NCBI RefSeq assembly: GCF_900100885.1
Contig: NZ_LT629692.1
Span: 62,001 to 126,000, forward strand
From: Microbacterium pygmaeum
GTDB taxonomy: Bacteria; Actinomycetota; Actinomycetes; Actinomycetales; Microbacteriaceae
Length of the DNA: 64,000 nucleotides
Direction: 5' to 3'
Below the pieces are notes generated by a model. That model searched no databases. It was not told where the DNA came from and saw nothing but the letters and a program-made list of their open reading frames with translations. A program made the translations under genes and the position numbers. Each line of letters begins with the position of its first letter. Positions within the stretch are counted from its first letter, which is position 1. Of the stretch, positions 40,024-48,686 are shown one piece after another.

Positions 40024-40872
40024 ATGACGACGGTGCGAGCGGCGATCACACAGACCACGTGGACAGGCGACAAGGAGTCGATGCTCGACAAGCACGAGGA
40101 GTTCGCTCGGGATGCTGCGGCCCAGGGCGCCCAGGTGATCTGCTTCCAGGAGCTGTTCTACGGCCCGTATTTCGGGATCACCGAGGACAAGAAGTACTAC
40201 CGCTACGCGGAACCCGCCGACGGCCCCATCGTGCAGCGCTTCGCGGCCCTCGCGAAGGAGCTGAACCTGGTGATGATCCTCCCGATCTACGAGGAGGATC
40301 TGACCGGTGTGTACTACAACACCGCGGTCGTCGTCGATGCGGACGGCACCATCCTCGGCAAGTACCGCAAGCACCACATCCCGCACCTGGACCGTTTCTG
40401 GGAGAAGTTCTACTTCCGGCCGGGCAACCTCGGCTATCCCGTCTTCGACACCGCCGTCGGGAAGATCGGCGTCTACATCTGCTACGACCGGCACTTCCCG
40501 GAGGGCTGGCGCGAGCTCGGCCTGAACGGCGCCCACGTCGTCTTCAACCCCAACGCCACCAAGCCGGGTCTGTCCAACCGCCTCTGGGAGGTCGAAGGAC
40601 CGTGTGCCGCCGTGGCGAACGGGTACTTCGTGCTGCAGCCGAACCGCGTCGGCCGGGAGGACAACGAGTACGGCGAGCTCGCCGTCGACTTCTACGGCAC
40701 CAGCCAGGTGATCGATCCGCGCGGCAACTTCGTCGGTGACCGCGGCTCGGGCACCGACGAGGAGGTGCTCATCCGCGACCTCGACCTGGACATGGTTCAG
40801 CAGATGCGCGACGACTGGCAGTTCTACCGGGACCGCCGGCCGGACTCCTACACGATGATCGCGAAGCCGTAG
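40024..40872 (+). CDS. Nitrilase-superfamily amidohydrolase, probable N-carbamoyl-beta-alanine amidohydrolase
   Basis: The product has 282 residues. The catalytic triad of the nitrilase superfamily is visible: E43 (FQELF), K116 (KYRKHHIP) and C153 (YICYDRHFPEG). The sequence around the triad (FYGPYF, HLDRFWEKFYF) resembles beta-ureidopropionases, which release beta-alanine, ammonia and CO2. The dihydropyrimidinase encoded 16 nt downstream would supply its substrate. Upstream in-frame ATGs at 40000 and 40012 exist, but the GGAG 6 nt before 40024 decides the start. First gene of a ten-kilobase catabolic unit. Confidence 0.88.
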   Translation: MTTVRAAITQTTWTGDKESMLDKHEEFARDAAAQGAQVICFQELFYGPYFGITEDKKYYRYAEPADGPIVQRFAALAKELNLVMILPIYEEDLTGVYYNTAVVVDADGTILGKYRKHHIPHLDRFWEKFYFRPGNLGYPVFDTAVGKIGVYICYDRHFPEGWRELGLNGAHVVFNPNATKPGLSNRLWEVEGPCAAVANGYFVLQPNRVGREDNEYGELAVDFYGTSQVIDPRGNFVGDRGSGTDEEVLIRDLDLDMVQQMRDDWQFYRDRRPDSYTMIAKP

Positions 40873-40888
40873 CGGGAGTAGGCACCTC

Positions 40889-42331
40889 ATGGCAACCACA
40901 CTCATCACCGGCGGCACCGTCGTCTCCTCGACCGGCCGCGGCCAGGCCGACGTCCTCATCGACGGCGAGACCATCGTCGCCGTGCTGCAGCCCGGCTCGC
41001 AGCTGCTCGGGACGGACGTCGCGGCATCCGTGGACACCGTCGTGGACGCGACCGGGAAGTACGTGATCCCAGGCGGGATCGACGCGCACACGCACATGGA
41101 GCTGCCCTTCGGCGGCACGAACGCCAGCGACACCTTCGAGACCGGCACCCGCGCCGCAGCGTGGGGCGGGACCACGTCGATCATCGACTTCGCAGTGCAG
41201 CGCTACGGCGAGCGCGTGCAGGACGGCCTTGCCGCATGGCACGAGAAGGCCGCCGGCAACTGCGCGATCGACTACGGCTTCCACCAGATCATCGGCGGCG
41301 TCGACGAGGACTCGCTCGCGGCGATGGACTCGCTGATCGACGAGGGGATCACGAGCTTCAAGCTGTTCATGGCGTACCCGGGCGTCTTCTACTCCGACGA
41401 CGCGCAGATCCTGAAGGCGATGCAGAAATCCGCCGAGACCGGGCTGCTCACGATGATGCACGCCGAGAACGGCCCGGCCATCGACGTGCTCGCGGCACAG
41501 CTGGCCGAAGCGGGCAAGAAGGCGCCGTACTACCACGGCATCGCCCGCGCCTGGCAGATGGAGGAGGAGGCGACGCACCGCGCGATCATGCTCGCCAACC
41601 TCACCGGCGCTCCGCTGTACGTCGTCCACGTCAGCGCGAAGCAGGCCGTCGACCAGCTCGCCTGGGCCAGGGACCAGGGCTGGAACGTGTTCGGCGAGAC
41701 CTGCCCGCAGTACCTGTACCTGTCGCTCGAGGACCAGCTCGGCGCGTTCAGCGAGGAGTGGGGTCAGTTCGAGGGCGCCAAGTGGGTGTGCTCCACACCG
41801 CTGCGCAGTCGCGGCGAGGGCCACCAGCACCACATGTGGAAGGCCCTGCGCACCAACGACATCCAGATGGTCTCCACCGACCACTGCCCGTTCTGCATGA
41901 AGGGCCAGAAGGAGCTCGGTCGCGACGACTTCCGCGCGATCCCGAACGGCATCGGATCTGTCGAGCACCGGATGGATCTGATGTACCAGGGCGTGGTGAC
42001 GGGCCAGATCACCCTCGAGCGCTGGGTGGAGCTGACCTCCACGACCCCGGCGCGGATGTTCGGCCTCTACGGCCGCAAGGGCGTCATCCAGCCCGGCGCC
42101 GACGGCGATGTGGTCGTTTACGACCCGAACGGGCACACCTCGATCGGCTTCGGGGAGGGAAAGACCCACCACATGAACATGGACCACTCCGCGTGGGAGG
42201 GCTACGAGATCGACGGCCACGTCGACACCGTGATCTCCCGCGGCAAGGTCGTCGTCGACGGCGGGCAGTACCTCGGTTCCAAGGGCGACGGACGCTACCT
42301 CAAGCGCGGCCTGAGCCAGTACCTGATCTAG
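40889..42331 (+). CDS. hydA: Dihydropyrimidinase (hydantoinase)
   Basis: The product has 480 residues. Metal-binding H67 and H69 lie in GGIDAHTHMELPFGG, the carboxylated lysine is K158 (TSFKLFMAYPG), and further ligands lie in the HAENG, YVVHVSA and STDHCPF segments. The enzyme hydrolyses dihydrouracil or dihydrothymine to N-carbamoyl-beta-amino acids, or the corresponding hydantoins. The amidohydrolase before it and the beta-alanine-type aminotransferase after it favour the dihydropyrimidine route. Operon gene: 16 nt after the amidohydrolase and 8 nt before the LLM gene. Confidence 0.93.
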   Translation: MATTLITGGTVVSSTGRGQADVLIDGETIVAVLQPGSQLLGTDVAASVDTVVDATGKYVIPGGIDAHTHMELPFGGTNASDTFETGTRAAAWGGTTSIIDFAVQRYGERVQDGLAAWHEKAAGNCAIDYGFHQIIGGVDEDSLAAMDSLIDEGITSFKLFMAYPGVFYSDDAQILKAMQKSAETGLLTMMHAENGPAIDVLAAQLAEAGKKAPYYHGIARAWQMEEEATHRAIMLANLTGAPLYVVHVSAKQAVDQLAWARDQGWNVFGETCPQYLYLSLEDQLGAFSEEWGQFEGAKWVCSTPLRSRGEGHQHHMWKALRTNDIQMVSTDHCPFCMKGQKELGRDDFRAIPNGIGSVEHRMDLMYQGVVTGQITLERWVELTSTTPARMFGLYGRKGVIQPGADGDVVVYDPNGHTSIGFGEGKTHHMNMDHSAWEGYEIDGHVDTVISRGKVVVDGGQYLGSKGDGRYLKRGLSQYLI

Positions 42332-42339
42332 GGAGCACC

Positions 42340-43365
42340 ATGGATTTCGGCGTCGTCCTGCAGACCAACCCGCCCGCTGCGCGCACCGTCCAGCTCTCGA
42401 AGCTGGCCGAGGCGCACGGCTTCAGCCACGTGTGGACATTCGATTCGCACCTGCTCTGGGAGGAGCCGTACGTGATCCACTCGGCGATCCTCGCCGAGAC
42501 CAAGCGGGTCACCGTCGGTCCGTTCGTGACGAACCCCGCCACCCGGGACTGGACGGTGACGGCATCCGTCTTCGCCACCCTCAACGAGATGTACGGCAAC
42601 CGCACGATCTGCGGCATCGGCCGCGGGGACTCGGCCGTCCGGGTGACCAACGGCAAACCGGTCACGATGAAGGAGCTCCGCGAGTCCATCCACGTGATCC
42701 GCGAGCTGGCGAACTCGCGCTCTGTCGAGTACAACGGGGCGACCCTGCAGTTCCCATGGAGCCACGGATCCGAGCTCGAGATGTGGGTGGCCGCCTACGG
42801 TCCTCTCGCCCTCAAGCTCACCGGCGAGGTGGGCGACGGATTCATCCTGCAGCTGGCCGACCTGGACGTGGCCGCCTGGATGATCAAGACCGTTCGGGAT
42901 GCCGCGGCGAACGTCGGCCGGGACCCCGACTCCATCGCCTTCTGCGTCGCCGCGCCGATGTACATCGGCGATGACTGGGAGCACATGCGCGACCAGTGCC
43001 GCTGGTTCGGCGGCATGGTCGGCAACCACGTCGCCGACATCGTCTCGAAGTACGGCCACCACGCCGACGAGAGCGGTGTGCCCGCGGCGCTGACCGCGTA
43101 CATCGAGGGGCGCGTCGGCTACGACTACAACTCGCACGGCAAGGCCGGCAACGACCACGTCGACTTCGTCCCCGATGAGATCGTCGACCGCTTCTGCATC
43201 CTGGGCACCGCCGAGGAGCACATCGCCAAGCTCGAGAAGCTGCGCGAGATCGGCGTCACGCAGTTCGCCGGCTACCTCCAGCACGACAACAAGGAGGAGA
43301 CCCTCCGCGTGTACGGCGAGACGGTGATCCCCGCGTTGTCCGAGCACGTGCGGGCGAAGCGTTGA
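42340..43365 (+). CDS. LLM-class F420/flavin-dependent oxidoreductase (TIGR03842-like)
   Basis: The product has 341 residues with a TIM-barrel bacterial luciferase-like fold: FGVVLQTNPP at the start, GFSHVWTFDSHLLWEEPY, then GPFVTNPATRDWTVTAS and CGIGRGDSAVR. Members of this group are usually assigned F420 rather than FMN, and they recur next to hydantoinase-type genes. The ATG at 42340 has GGGAG 4-5 nt upstream, formed partly by the hydA stop. In this operon no dihydropyrimidine dehydrogenase is present, so the protein is a candidate for the redox step that makes or opens the pyrimidine ring; that is inference. RutA, which opens uracil, belongs to the same fold superfamily. Confidence 0.85.
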   Translation: MDFGVVLQTNPPAARTVQLSKLAEAHGFSHVWTFDSHLLWEEPYVIHSAILAETKRVTVGPFVTNPATRDWTVTASVFATLNEMYGNRTICGIGRGDSAVRVTNGKPVTMKELRESIHVIRELANSRSVEYNGATLQFPWSHGSELEMWVAAYGPLALKLTGEVGDGFILQLADLDVAAWMIKTVRDAAANVGRDPDSIAFCVAAPMYIGDDWEHMRDQCRWFGGMVGNHVADIVSKYGHHADESGVPAALTAYIEGRVGYDYNSHGKAGNDHVDFVPDEIVDRFCILGTAEEHIAKLEKLREIGVTQFAGYLQHDNKEETLRVYGETVIPALSEHVRAKR

Positions 43366-44306
43366 CCGCACCCGCCGCCGGACGCCTGGCACGGTTCCGG
43401 CGCACCCGGGAGGCGCCGCAGCAGTGGGCCGCGGTCGCCTGGGGTGCGCTCGGGATCATCGCGGTGATGCTGATCTGGGAGCTGTACAAGTTCCTCGGGC
43501 CCGCCGAGGGCGTCGTCGTCGGCGCGGTGTCCGGCCAGACCGGCTCCGGCGTGATGATCCTGCCGCGCACCCACGACCGGGCCATGCCGCACATCTGGGA
43601 CATGGCAGCGCGCCTGTTCGAGTCCACCAGCGGGGGAAGCACGCCGCCCCTGTGGGTCTCCGTCGCCTCGGCAGCGCTGCTCACGCTGGGTATCGCCGCC
43701 GTCGGCTGGCTCATCGGCGTCGTCGTCGGGGCGTTCTTCGGCCTGATCATGCAGCGGTGGCGGATCGTGGAATGGGGCCTGCTGCCGTGGATCGTGGTGA
43801 GCCAGATCGTGCCCCTCATCGCCTTCGCCCCGGTGGTCAACGCGATCGGCAGTCAGATCTCGCGCGGTGGCGCGCCATGGCCGCAGTGGCTCTCGGTCGC
43901 CATCATCGCTTCGTACCTGGCGTTCTTCCCCGTCGCGATCGGCGTGCTCCGGGGCCTGAACGCACCGGATCGTATCCACGTCGATCTCCTGCAGACCTAC
44001 GCCGCGGGGTACTGGCCGACGATCCTGCGCCTGCGACTGCCCGCTGCGGTTCCGTATCTGCTGCCGGCCCTCCGCCTCGCGGCCGCGAATGCAGTACTCG
44101 GCGCGGTCGTCGCAGAGGTGTCGATCGGGATGCGGGGCGGGATCGGTCGGATGCTGATCCAGCTCGCCGGCCAGGCATCCAGCGACCCGGCCGCCCCGTG
44201 GGGGCCGACCTTCGGTTCGATCGCGCTCGGACTGATCGCGGCCGGATCGGTCGCGCTCATCGCCCTCGGGCTCAAGAAGTACCGCAGAGGAGAAGCGACC
44301 GCATGA
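43362..44306 (+). CDS. ABC transporter permease 1 (SsuC/ThiX-like)
   Basis: The product has 314 residues with six hydrophobic segments. The inner-membrane EAA-like loop reads AGYWPTILRLRLPAAVPYLLPAL at about 226-248. An insertion after the first helix (residues about 45-85) is longer than usual and probably faces outward. The TTG start at 43362 overlaps the LLM stop (TTGA), and the stop overlaps the ATPase start, so expression is tightly coupled. With the ATPase and permease 2 it would form an importer with a heterodimeric channel. Confidence 0.9.
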   Translation: MTAPAAGRLARFRRTREAPQQWAAVAWGALGIIAVMLIWELYKFLGPAEGVVVGAVSGQTGSGVMILPRTHDRAMPHIWDMAARLFESTSGGSTPPLWVSVASAALLTLGIAAVGWLIGVVVGAFFGLIMQRWRIVEWGLLPWIVVSQIVPLIAFAPVVNAIGSQISRGGAPWPQWLSVAIIASYLAFFPVAIGVLRGLNAPDRIHVDLLQTYAAGYWPTILRLRLPAAVPYLLPALRLAAANAVLGAVVAEVSIGMRGGIGRMLIQLAGQASSDPAAPWGPTFGSIALGLIAAGSVALIALGLKKYRRGEATA

Positions 44307-45148
44307 TGGCCCAGAACGATCCTTCGACGAGCTCAGCAGCCGTCGCAGACGCGGGGACCGCGGCGCTGGCGGTCTCCGCGAGCGGCGTGGGCAAGGTCTT
44401 CCCGACCAAGGGCGGCGACGTCCTCGCGCTCACCGAGGTCGAGCTCGAGGTGCGCGCCGGCGAGTTCGTGTCGCTGATCGGACCGTCCGGCTGCGGCAAA
44501 TCGACCCTGCTGCGCCTGATCGCCGACCTCGATCAGACCAGCAGCGGCGAGCTGCGGATCTTCGGCAAGCCGGCCCGTCAGGCGCGCGTCGACCAGGACT
44601 ACGGGATCGCCTTCCAGCAGGCAGGGCTCCTGCCCTGGCGCACCGTCGCGGCCAACATCGCGCTCCCCCTCGAGCTGCAGGGCACGGGACGCGCGGCACG
44701 GGCGGCCCGGGTGGCGGAGCTGGCGGAACTGGTCGGACTCACCGACTTCGTCGATCGATATCCGGATCAGCTGTCCGGCGGCATGCAGCAGCGCGTCGCG
44801 ATCGCGCGATCCCTGGCCACACAGCCTCGGCTGCTGCTGATGGACGAGCCGTTCGGCGCACTCGACGAGATGACCCGCGAGCACCTGCAGCTCGAACTCG
44901 CCCGCATCGCCGTGGAGACGGAGGCAGCCGTCGTGTTCGTCACGCACTCGATCCCGGAGGCGGTCTTCCTCTCGGATCGCGTGGTGGTGATGAGCCCGCG
45001 ACCTGGGCGCATCACCGATGTCATTCCGATCGAGCTCGGCACCGAACGCGGGGAGGCGCTGCGCGAGTCGCCGCAGTACTTCGCACGCGTCACGGCGGTG
45101 CGCGAAGCGCTGCACGGAACGCCTGTGGAACGGGCGAACGAGCGATGA
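44303..45148 (+). CDS. ABC transporter ATP-binding protein (SsuB/TauB-like)
   Basis: The product has 281 residues. Walker A is GPSGCGKS near residue 59, the Q-loop FQQAGLLPWRT near 101, signature LSGGMQQR near 155, Walker B LLLMDEPFGALDE near 175 and the H-loop THS near 213. The PWRT-type Q-loop is characteristic of SsuB/TauB/ThiZ ATPases for small organic nutrients. ATG codons occur at 44303 and 44306; GAGGAG lies about 11 nt upstream of the first. It sits between the two permease genes. Confidence 0.93.
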   Translation: MMAQNDPSTSSAAVADAGTAALAVSASGVGKVFPTKGGDVLALTEVELEVRAGEFVSLIGPSGCGKSTLLRLIADLDQTSSGELRIFGKPARQARVDQDYGIAFQQAGLLPWRTVAANIALPLELQGTGRAARAARVAELAELVGLTDFVDRYPDQLSGGMQQRVAIARSLATQPRLLLMDEPFGALDEMTREHLQLELARIAVETEAAVVFVTHSIPEAVFLSDRVVVMSPRPGRITDVIPIELGTERGEALRESPQYFARVTAVREALHGTPVERANER

Positions 45149-45963
45149 CCGCCTCGACGGTGACGACCCTGCGCCAGGCGCACGGACCGAACACCCGAGC
45201 GCCGCGCGCGCTGCCGTCGTGGCTCCGGTTCGTCGCGCCGGTCGTGGTCGGCGTCCTCATCTTCGCGCTGTGGTCCGTCTGGGTCGCCACCGGGTCGGCA
45301 CCGCGCATGCTGCCGGCGCCCGCAGCCATCGGCGCCGAGTTCGTCCTGCGCTGGGACATCATCTCCAAGGGCATGCTGATCACGGCGACCAACGCGCTCG
45401 TCGGTCTGCTCGTGGGATCGATCCTCGCGGTCATCCTGGCCTCTCTGGCCGCCGCGGCGCGGCCGATCGACGGCATGCTCGCGCCGCTCGTCGCCGCGCT
45501 GGCCGTCATCCCGATCGTGGCGATCACCCCGATCCTCAACACGATGTTCGGTGCGTCCAGCCAGTTCGGCAGACAGGCGGTCGCGACGATCGCCGCGTTC
45601 ATCCCGGTGTTCGTCAACGTGCTCCGCGGATTCCGCCAGACCCGCCCCGTGCACCGGGATCTGCTCCGCGCCTCCGCGGCCACCCGCGGCCAGACCTTCC
45701 GCCTGCTCACGCTGCCCACCGCCCTGCCCTACCTGATGACGGGCCTGCGCATCGCGGCATCCCTCGCGGTGATCGCCGCTCTCGTGGCCGAGTACTTCGG
45801 GGGACCCGCCGACGGCATCGGCACGGCGATCGCCACCTACGCGAAATCGGGGCGCGCCGCGCTCGCCTGGGCGTACGTCGTGGGCGGCATCCTGATCGGC
45901 CTCGTCTTCTTCCTCGTGACCACGCTGCTCGAGCGCCTCGTCACCAGGCACACGTCGGTCTGA
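45145..45963 (+). CDS. ABC transporter permease 2 (SsuC/ThiX-like)
   Basis: The product has 272 residues with six hydrophobic segments and an EAA-like loop (TRGQTFRLLTLPTALPYLMTGL, about 188-209). It starts at the ATG at 45145, overlapping the ATPase stop (ATGA). It is related to permease 1 but clearly divergent, so the channel is probably a heterodimer, as in pyrimidine-precursor and riboflavin importers of this class. Confidence 0.92.
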   Translation: MTASTVTTLRQAHGPNTRAPRALPSWLRFVAPVVVGVLIFALWSVWVATGSAPRMLPAPAAIGAEFVLRWDIISKGMLITATNALVGLLVGSILAVILASLAAAARPIDGMLAPLVAALAVIPIVAITPILNTMFGASSQFGRQAVATIAAFIPVFVNVLRGFRQTRPVHRDLLRASAATRGQTFRLLTLPTALPYLMTGLRIAASLAVIAALVAEYFGGPADGIGTAIATYAKSGRAALAWAYVVGGILIGLVFFLVTTLLERLVTRHTSV

Positions 45964-46006
45964 CCGGCCCGCACCACCTGCACCATCACAACCCGAAAGG
46001 AACAGC

Positions 46007-47176
46007 ATGAGACACCGCACGAGGCGACTCCTCGCCATCACCGGGGCAGCAGCAGTCACCGCGCTCGCCCTCGCAGCCTGCTCGGCCCCCGCGCCCGAGG
46101 CCACCACCGGCGCCGACGGCGACTTCGAGCCCATCACCGACATCAAGCTCCAGCTCCAGTGGCTGCCGCAGGCCCAGTTCGCCGGGTACTACGTCGCCCT
46201 CGACCAGGGGTACTTCGAAGAGGAGGGCTTCGACTCGGTCGAGATCGTCCCCTCCGGCGGCGACATCGTGCCGCAGGACGCCCTCGTCGCGGGCGATGTC
46301 GACTTCGCCATCGCGTGGGTGCCGAAGGTGCTCGGCACCCTCGAGGCCACCGGCGTCGAATTGACTGACATCGCACAGGTGTACCAGAAGTCAGGCACGC
46401 TGCAGGTGTCATGGGCGGGCGACGGCATCGAATCCGTCGCCGACTTCGAGGGCAAGCGCATCGGCTCGTGGGGCTTCGGCAACGAGTGGGAGATCTTCGC
46501 CGCCATGGCGGCGGATGACCTCGACGCGAGCGGCGTCTCCATCACGACCCAGGACTTCAGCATGAACGCGCTCCTTGACCGCGACGTCGACGCGGCGCAG
46601 GCGATGACCTACAACGAGTGGGCGCAGATCCTCGAGGTCGTCAACCCCGCGACCGGGGAGCTGTACCAGCCCGAGGACTTCGACGTCATCAGCTACGAGG
46701 ACACCGACGGCGCCATGCTGCAGGACGCGATCTGGGCCGACACCCAGCGCCTGGAGGACCCGGCCTACGCCGACGCCGCCGTCCGCTTCCTCAAGGCCGT
46801 CACCAAGGGATGGGTCTTCGCCCGGGACAACCCGGAAGAGGCCGCCTCCATCACGTACGACGCCGCGATCAACGCGGAGGCCGCCTTCCCGGTCGGTCCG
46901 GTGCACCAGCAGTGGCAGATGAACGAGGTCAACAAGCTCATCTGGGCAGGTGGCGACTTCGGGATCGTCGACGAGGCGGCGTGGGACAAGACGGTCGCCG
47001 GTGCCCTGTCGGCCAAGAACCAGGACGGGCTCGAGCTGATCACCACCGAGCCGGCCGATTCGGCGTACTCCAACACGTACATCGAGCAGGCGCTGGCAGA
47101 GCTGAAGGACGAGGGCGTCGAGGTCGGCGGCGAGTACACGCCGATCGACGTCGTGCTCACCGAGGGCGGACAGTAG
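46007..47176 (+). CDS. Substrate-binding lipoprotein, NMT1/THI5-like
   Basis: The product has 389 residues. A lipoprotein signal runs to the lipobox LALAAC, with the lipidated Cys near residue 25. The mature part begins with the NMT1/THI5-type segment LQLQWLPQAQFAGYYVALDQG and continues with VPSGGDIVPQDALVAGDVDFAIAW. Related receptors bind pyrimidine precursors of thiamine, riboflavin or other aromatic nitrogen compounds. In this operon a pyrimidine or hydantoin-like ligand is the simplest proposal. AAAGGAACAGC provides the ribosome site. A strong hairpin follows the stop. Confidence 0.9.
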   Translation: MRHRTRRLLAITGAAAVTALALAACSAPAPEATTGADGDFEPITDIKLQLQWLPQAQFAGYYVALDQGYFEEEGFDSVEIVPSGGDIVPQDALVAGDVDFAIAWVPKVLGTLEATGVELTDIAQVYQKSGTLQVSWAGDGIESVADFEGKRIGSWGFGNEWEIFAAMAADDLDASGVSITTQDFSMNALLDRDVDAAQAMTYNEWAQILEVVNPATGELYQPEDFDVISYEDTDGAMLQDAIWADTQRLEDPAYADAAVRFLKAVTKGWVFARDNPEEAASITYDAAINAEAAFPVGPVHQQWQMNEVNKLIWAGGDFGIVDEAAWDKTVAGALSAKNQDGLELITTEPADSAYSNTYIEQALAELKDEGVEVGGEYTPIDVVLTEGGQ

Positions 47177-47195
47177 CCTGAGACGGTCTTCGAGC

Positions 47196-47227
47196 GGGCA
47201 GGGCGAGCGTTTCGTCTCGCCCTGCCC
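47196..47227 (+). terminator. Hairpin between the importer and aminotransferase genes
   Basis: GGGCAGGGCGAG and CTCGCCCTGCCC form a perfect 12-bp stem around an 8-nt loop 20 nt after the receptor stop. Without a U tract it may terminate only part of the transcripts, lowering expression of the two downstream genes, or protect the 3' end of the receptor message. Confidence 0.6.
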
Positions 47228-47266
47228 CGTTCGATGGCCAGAACCGAATCGACGAGAAGGACGATG

Positions 47267-48583
47267 ATGACCGACGAAGACCTCGACACGGCTGCCAAGG
47301 CGCTCGACCGGGAGTACGTGTTCCACTCCTGGCTGGCGCAGGCGAACCTCGACCTGCCGGTGATCGCGGGCGGGTCGGGCGCGACCGTGTGGGATCACGC
47401 CGGAAATCGGATGCTGGACTTCTCCAGCCAGCTGGTGAACGTGAACATCGGCCACCAGCATCCCGCCGTCGTCGCAGCCATCCAGGAGCAGGCGGGCATC
47501 CTCGCCACGATCGGCCCGGCCACCGCCAACCTGACGCGCGGGCGCGCGGCGCAGCGCATCATCGACAGGGCACCGGACGGTTTCGCGAAGGTGTTCTTCA
47601 CCAATGGCGGTGCCGACGCCAACGAGAACGCGATCCGCATGGCGCGCCTGCACACGGGCAGGGACACGGTGCTCTCGACCTACCGCTCGTACCACGGCAA
47701 CACCGGTGGTGCGATCGTCGCCACCGGCGACTGGCGACGGATGCCGAACCAGTACGCCCGCGGGCACGTGCACTTCTTCGGCCCCTACCTGTACCGCAGC
47801 GAATTCTGGGCGACCACCCCCGAGGAGGAATCGGCACGGGCGCTGCATCACCTGGAGCGCGTCATCGTCTCGGAGGGTCCGGACACGATCGCGGCGATCC
47901 TGCTCGAATCGGTGCCCGGCACCGCCGGCATCCTGATTCCGCCGCCCGGTTACCTGGCCGGCGTCCGCGCGCTGTGCGACCGGTACGGCATCGTGCTGAT
48001 CCTCGACGAGGTGATGGCCGGCTTCGGCCGCACAGGACGCTGGTTCGCCTTCCAGGGCTACGACGTCGTCCCGGACCTCATCACCTTCGCCAAGGGTGTG
48101 AACTCGGGCTACGTGCCCGTCGGGGGCGTCATCATCTCGGACGCGATCTCGGCGACCTTCGATGAGCGCGTCTTCCCCGGGGGACTGACCTACAGCGGTC
48201 ATCCGCTGGCCGCGGCATCCATCATCGCGTCCATCGATGCCATGCAGAACGAGGGCATCGTCGACAACGCCCGCCGCATCGGCGACGAGGCGATCGCACC
48301 CGCGCTGGCGGAGCTCGCCGAGAAGCATGCGCTGATCGGCGAGGTGCGCGGCGAGGGCGTGTTCTGGGCGGTGGAGATGGTCGCCGACCGCGGCACCCGC
48401 GAACCGGTCGCGGCCGCGGTGATCGGGCAGCTGAAGAAGGAGATGTCCGCACGCGGACTCGTACCCTTCTCGGCGGACAACCGCATCCATGTCGTGCCGC
48501 CGTGCGTGGTGACCGACGACGAGGTCGCGCAGGCGATGGCGATCTACGACGAGGCGCTCACCGCGGTCGAAGCCTCGGGGTGA
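47267..48583 (+). CDS. Class III aminotransferase, probable beta-alanine/omega-amino acid:pyruvate type
   Basis: The product has 438 residues. The pyridoxal-phosphate lysine is K276 in ITFAKGVNSGYVPVGG, and FTNGGADANENAIRMAR and LILDEVMAGFGRTG are standard class III motifs. Together with the semialdehyde dehydrogenase encoded next it would convert beta-alanine (or 2-methyl-beta-alanine from thymine) to malonate semialdehyde. ATG codons at 47264 and 47267 are both possible; AAGG lies 6 nt before the second. The segment SWLAQANLDLPVI near the N-terminus suits omega-amino acid binders, but substrate range cannot be read from sequence. Confidence 0.88.
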   Translation: MTDEDLDTAAKALDREYVFHSWLAQANLDLPVIAGGSGATVWDHAGNRMLDFSSQLVNVNIGHQHPAVVAAIQEQAGILATIGPATANLTRGRAAQRIIDRAPDGFAKVFFTNGGADANENAIRMARLHTGRDTVLSTYRSYHGNTGGAIVATGDWRRMPNQYARGHVHFFGPYLYRSEFWATTPEEESARALHHLERVIVSEGPDTIAAILLESVPGTAGILIPPPGYLAGVRALCDRYGIVLILDEVMAGFGRTGRWFAFQGYDVVPDLITFAKGVNSGYVPVGGVIISDAISATFDERVFPGGLTYSGHPLAAASIIASIDAMQNEGIVDNARRIGDEAIAPALAELAEKHALIGEVRGEGVFWAVEMVADRGTREPVAAAVIGQLKKEMSARGLVPFSADNRIHVVPPCVVTDDEVAQAMAIYDEALTAVEASG

Positions 48584-48686
48584 CCTCGCCGTCGCCAGCC
48601 CCTACCGGCGGTCGCACCGGCGACCTACGCTGAGAGGACACGCGCCCACGGACGTGCCACAAGCACGCCGAAGCAGAAGGAAGATC

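Noticed and set aside
38641..41184. 847-codon version of the histidine kinase
   Set aside because: The upstream half is antisense to the amidohydrolase and dihydropyrimidinase genes.
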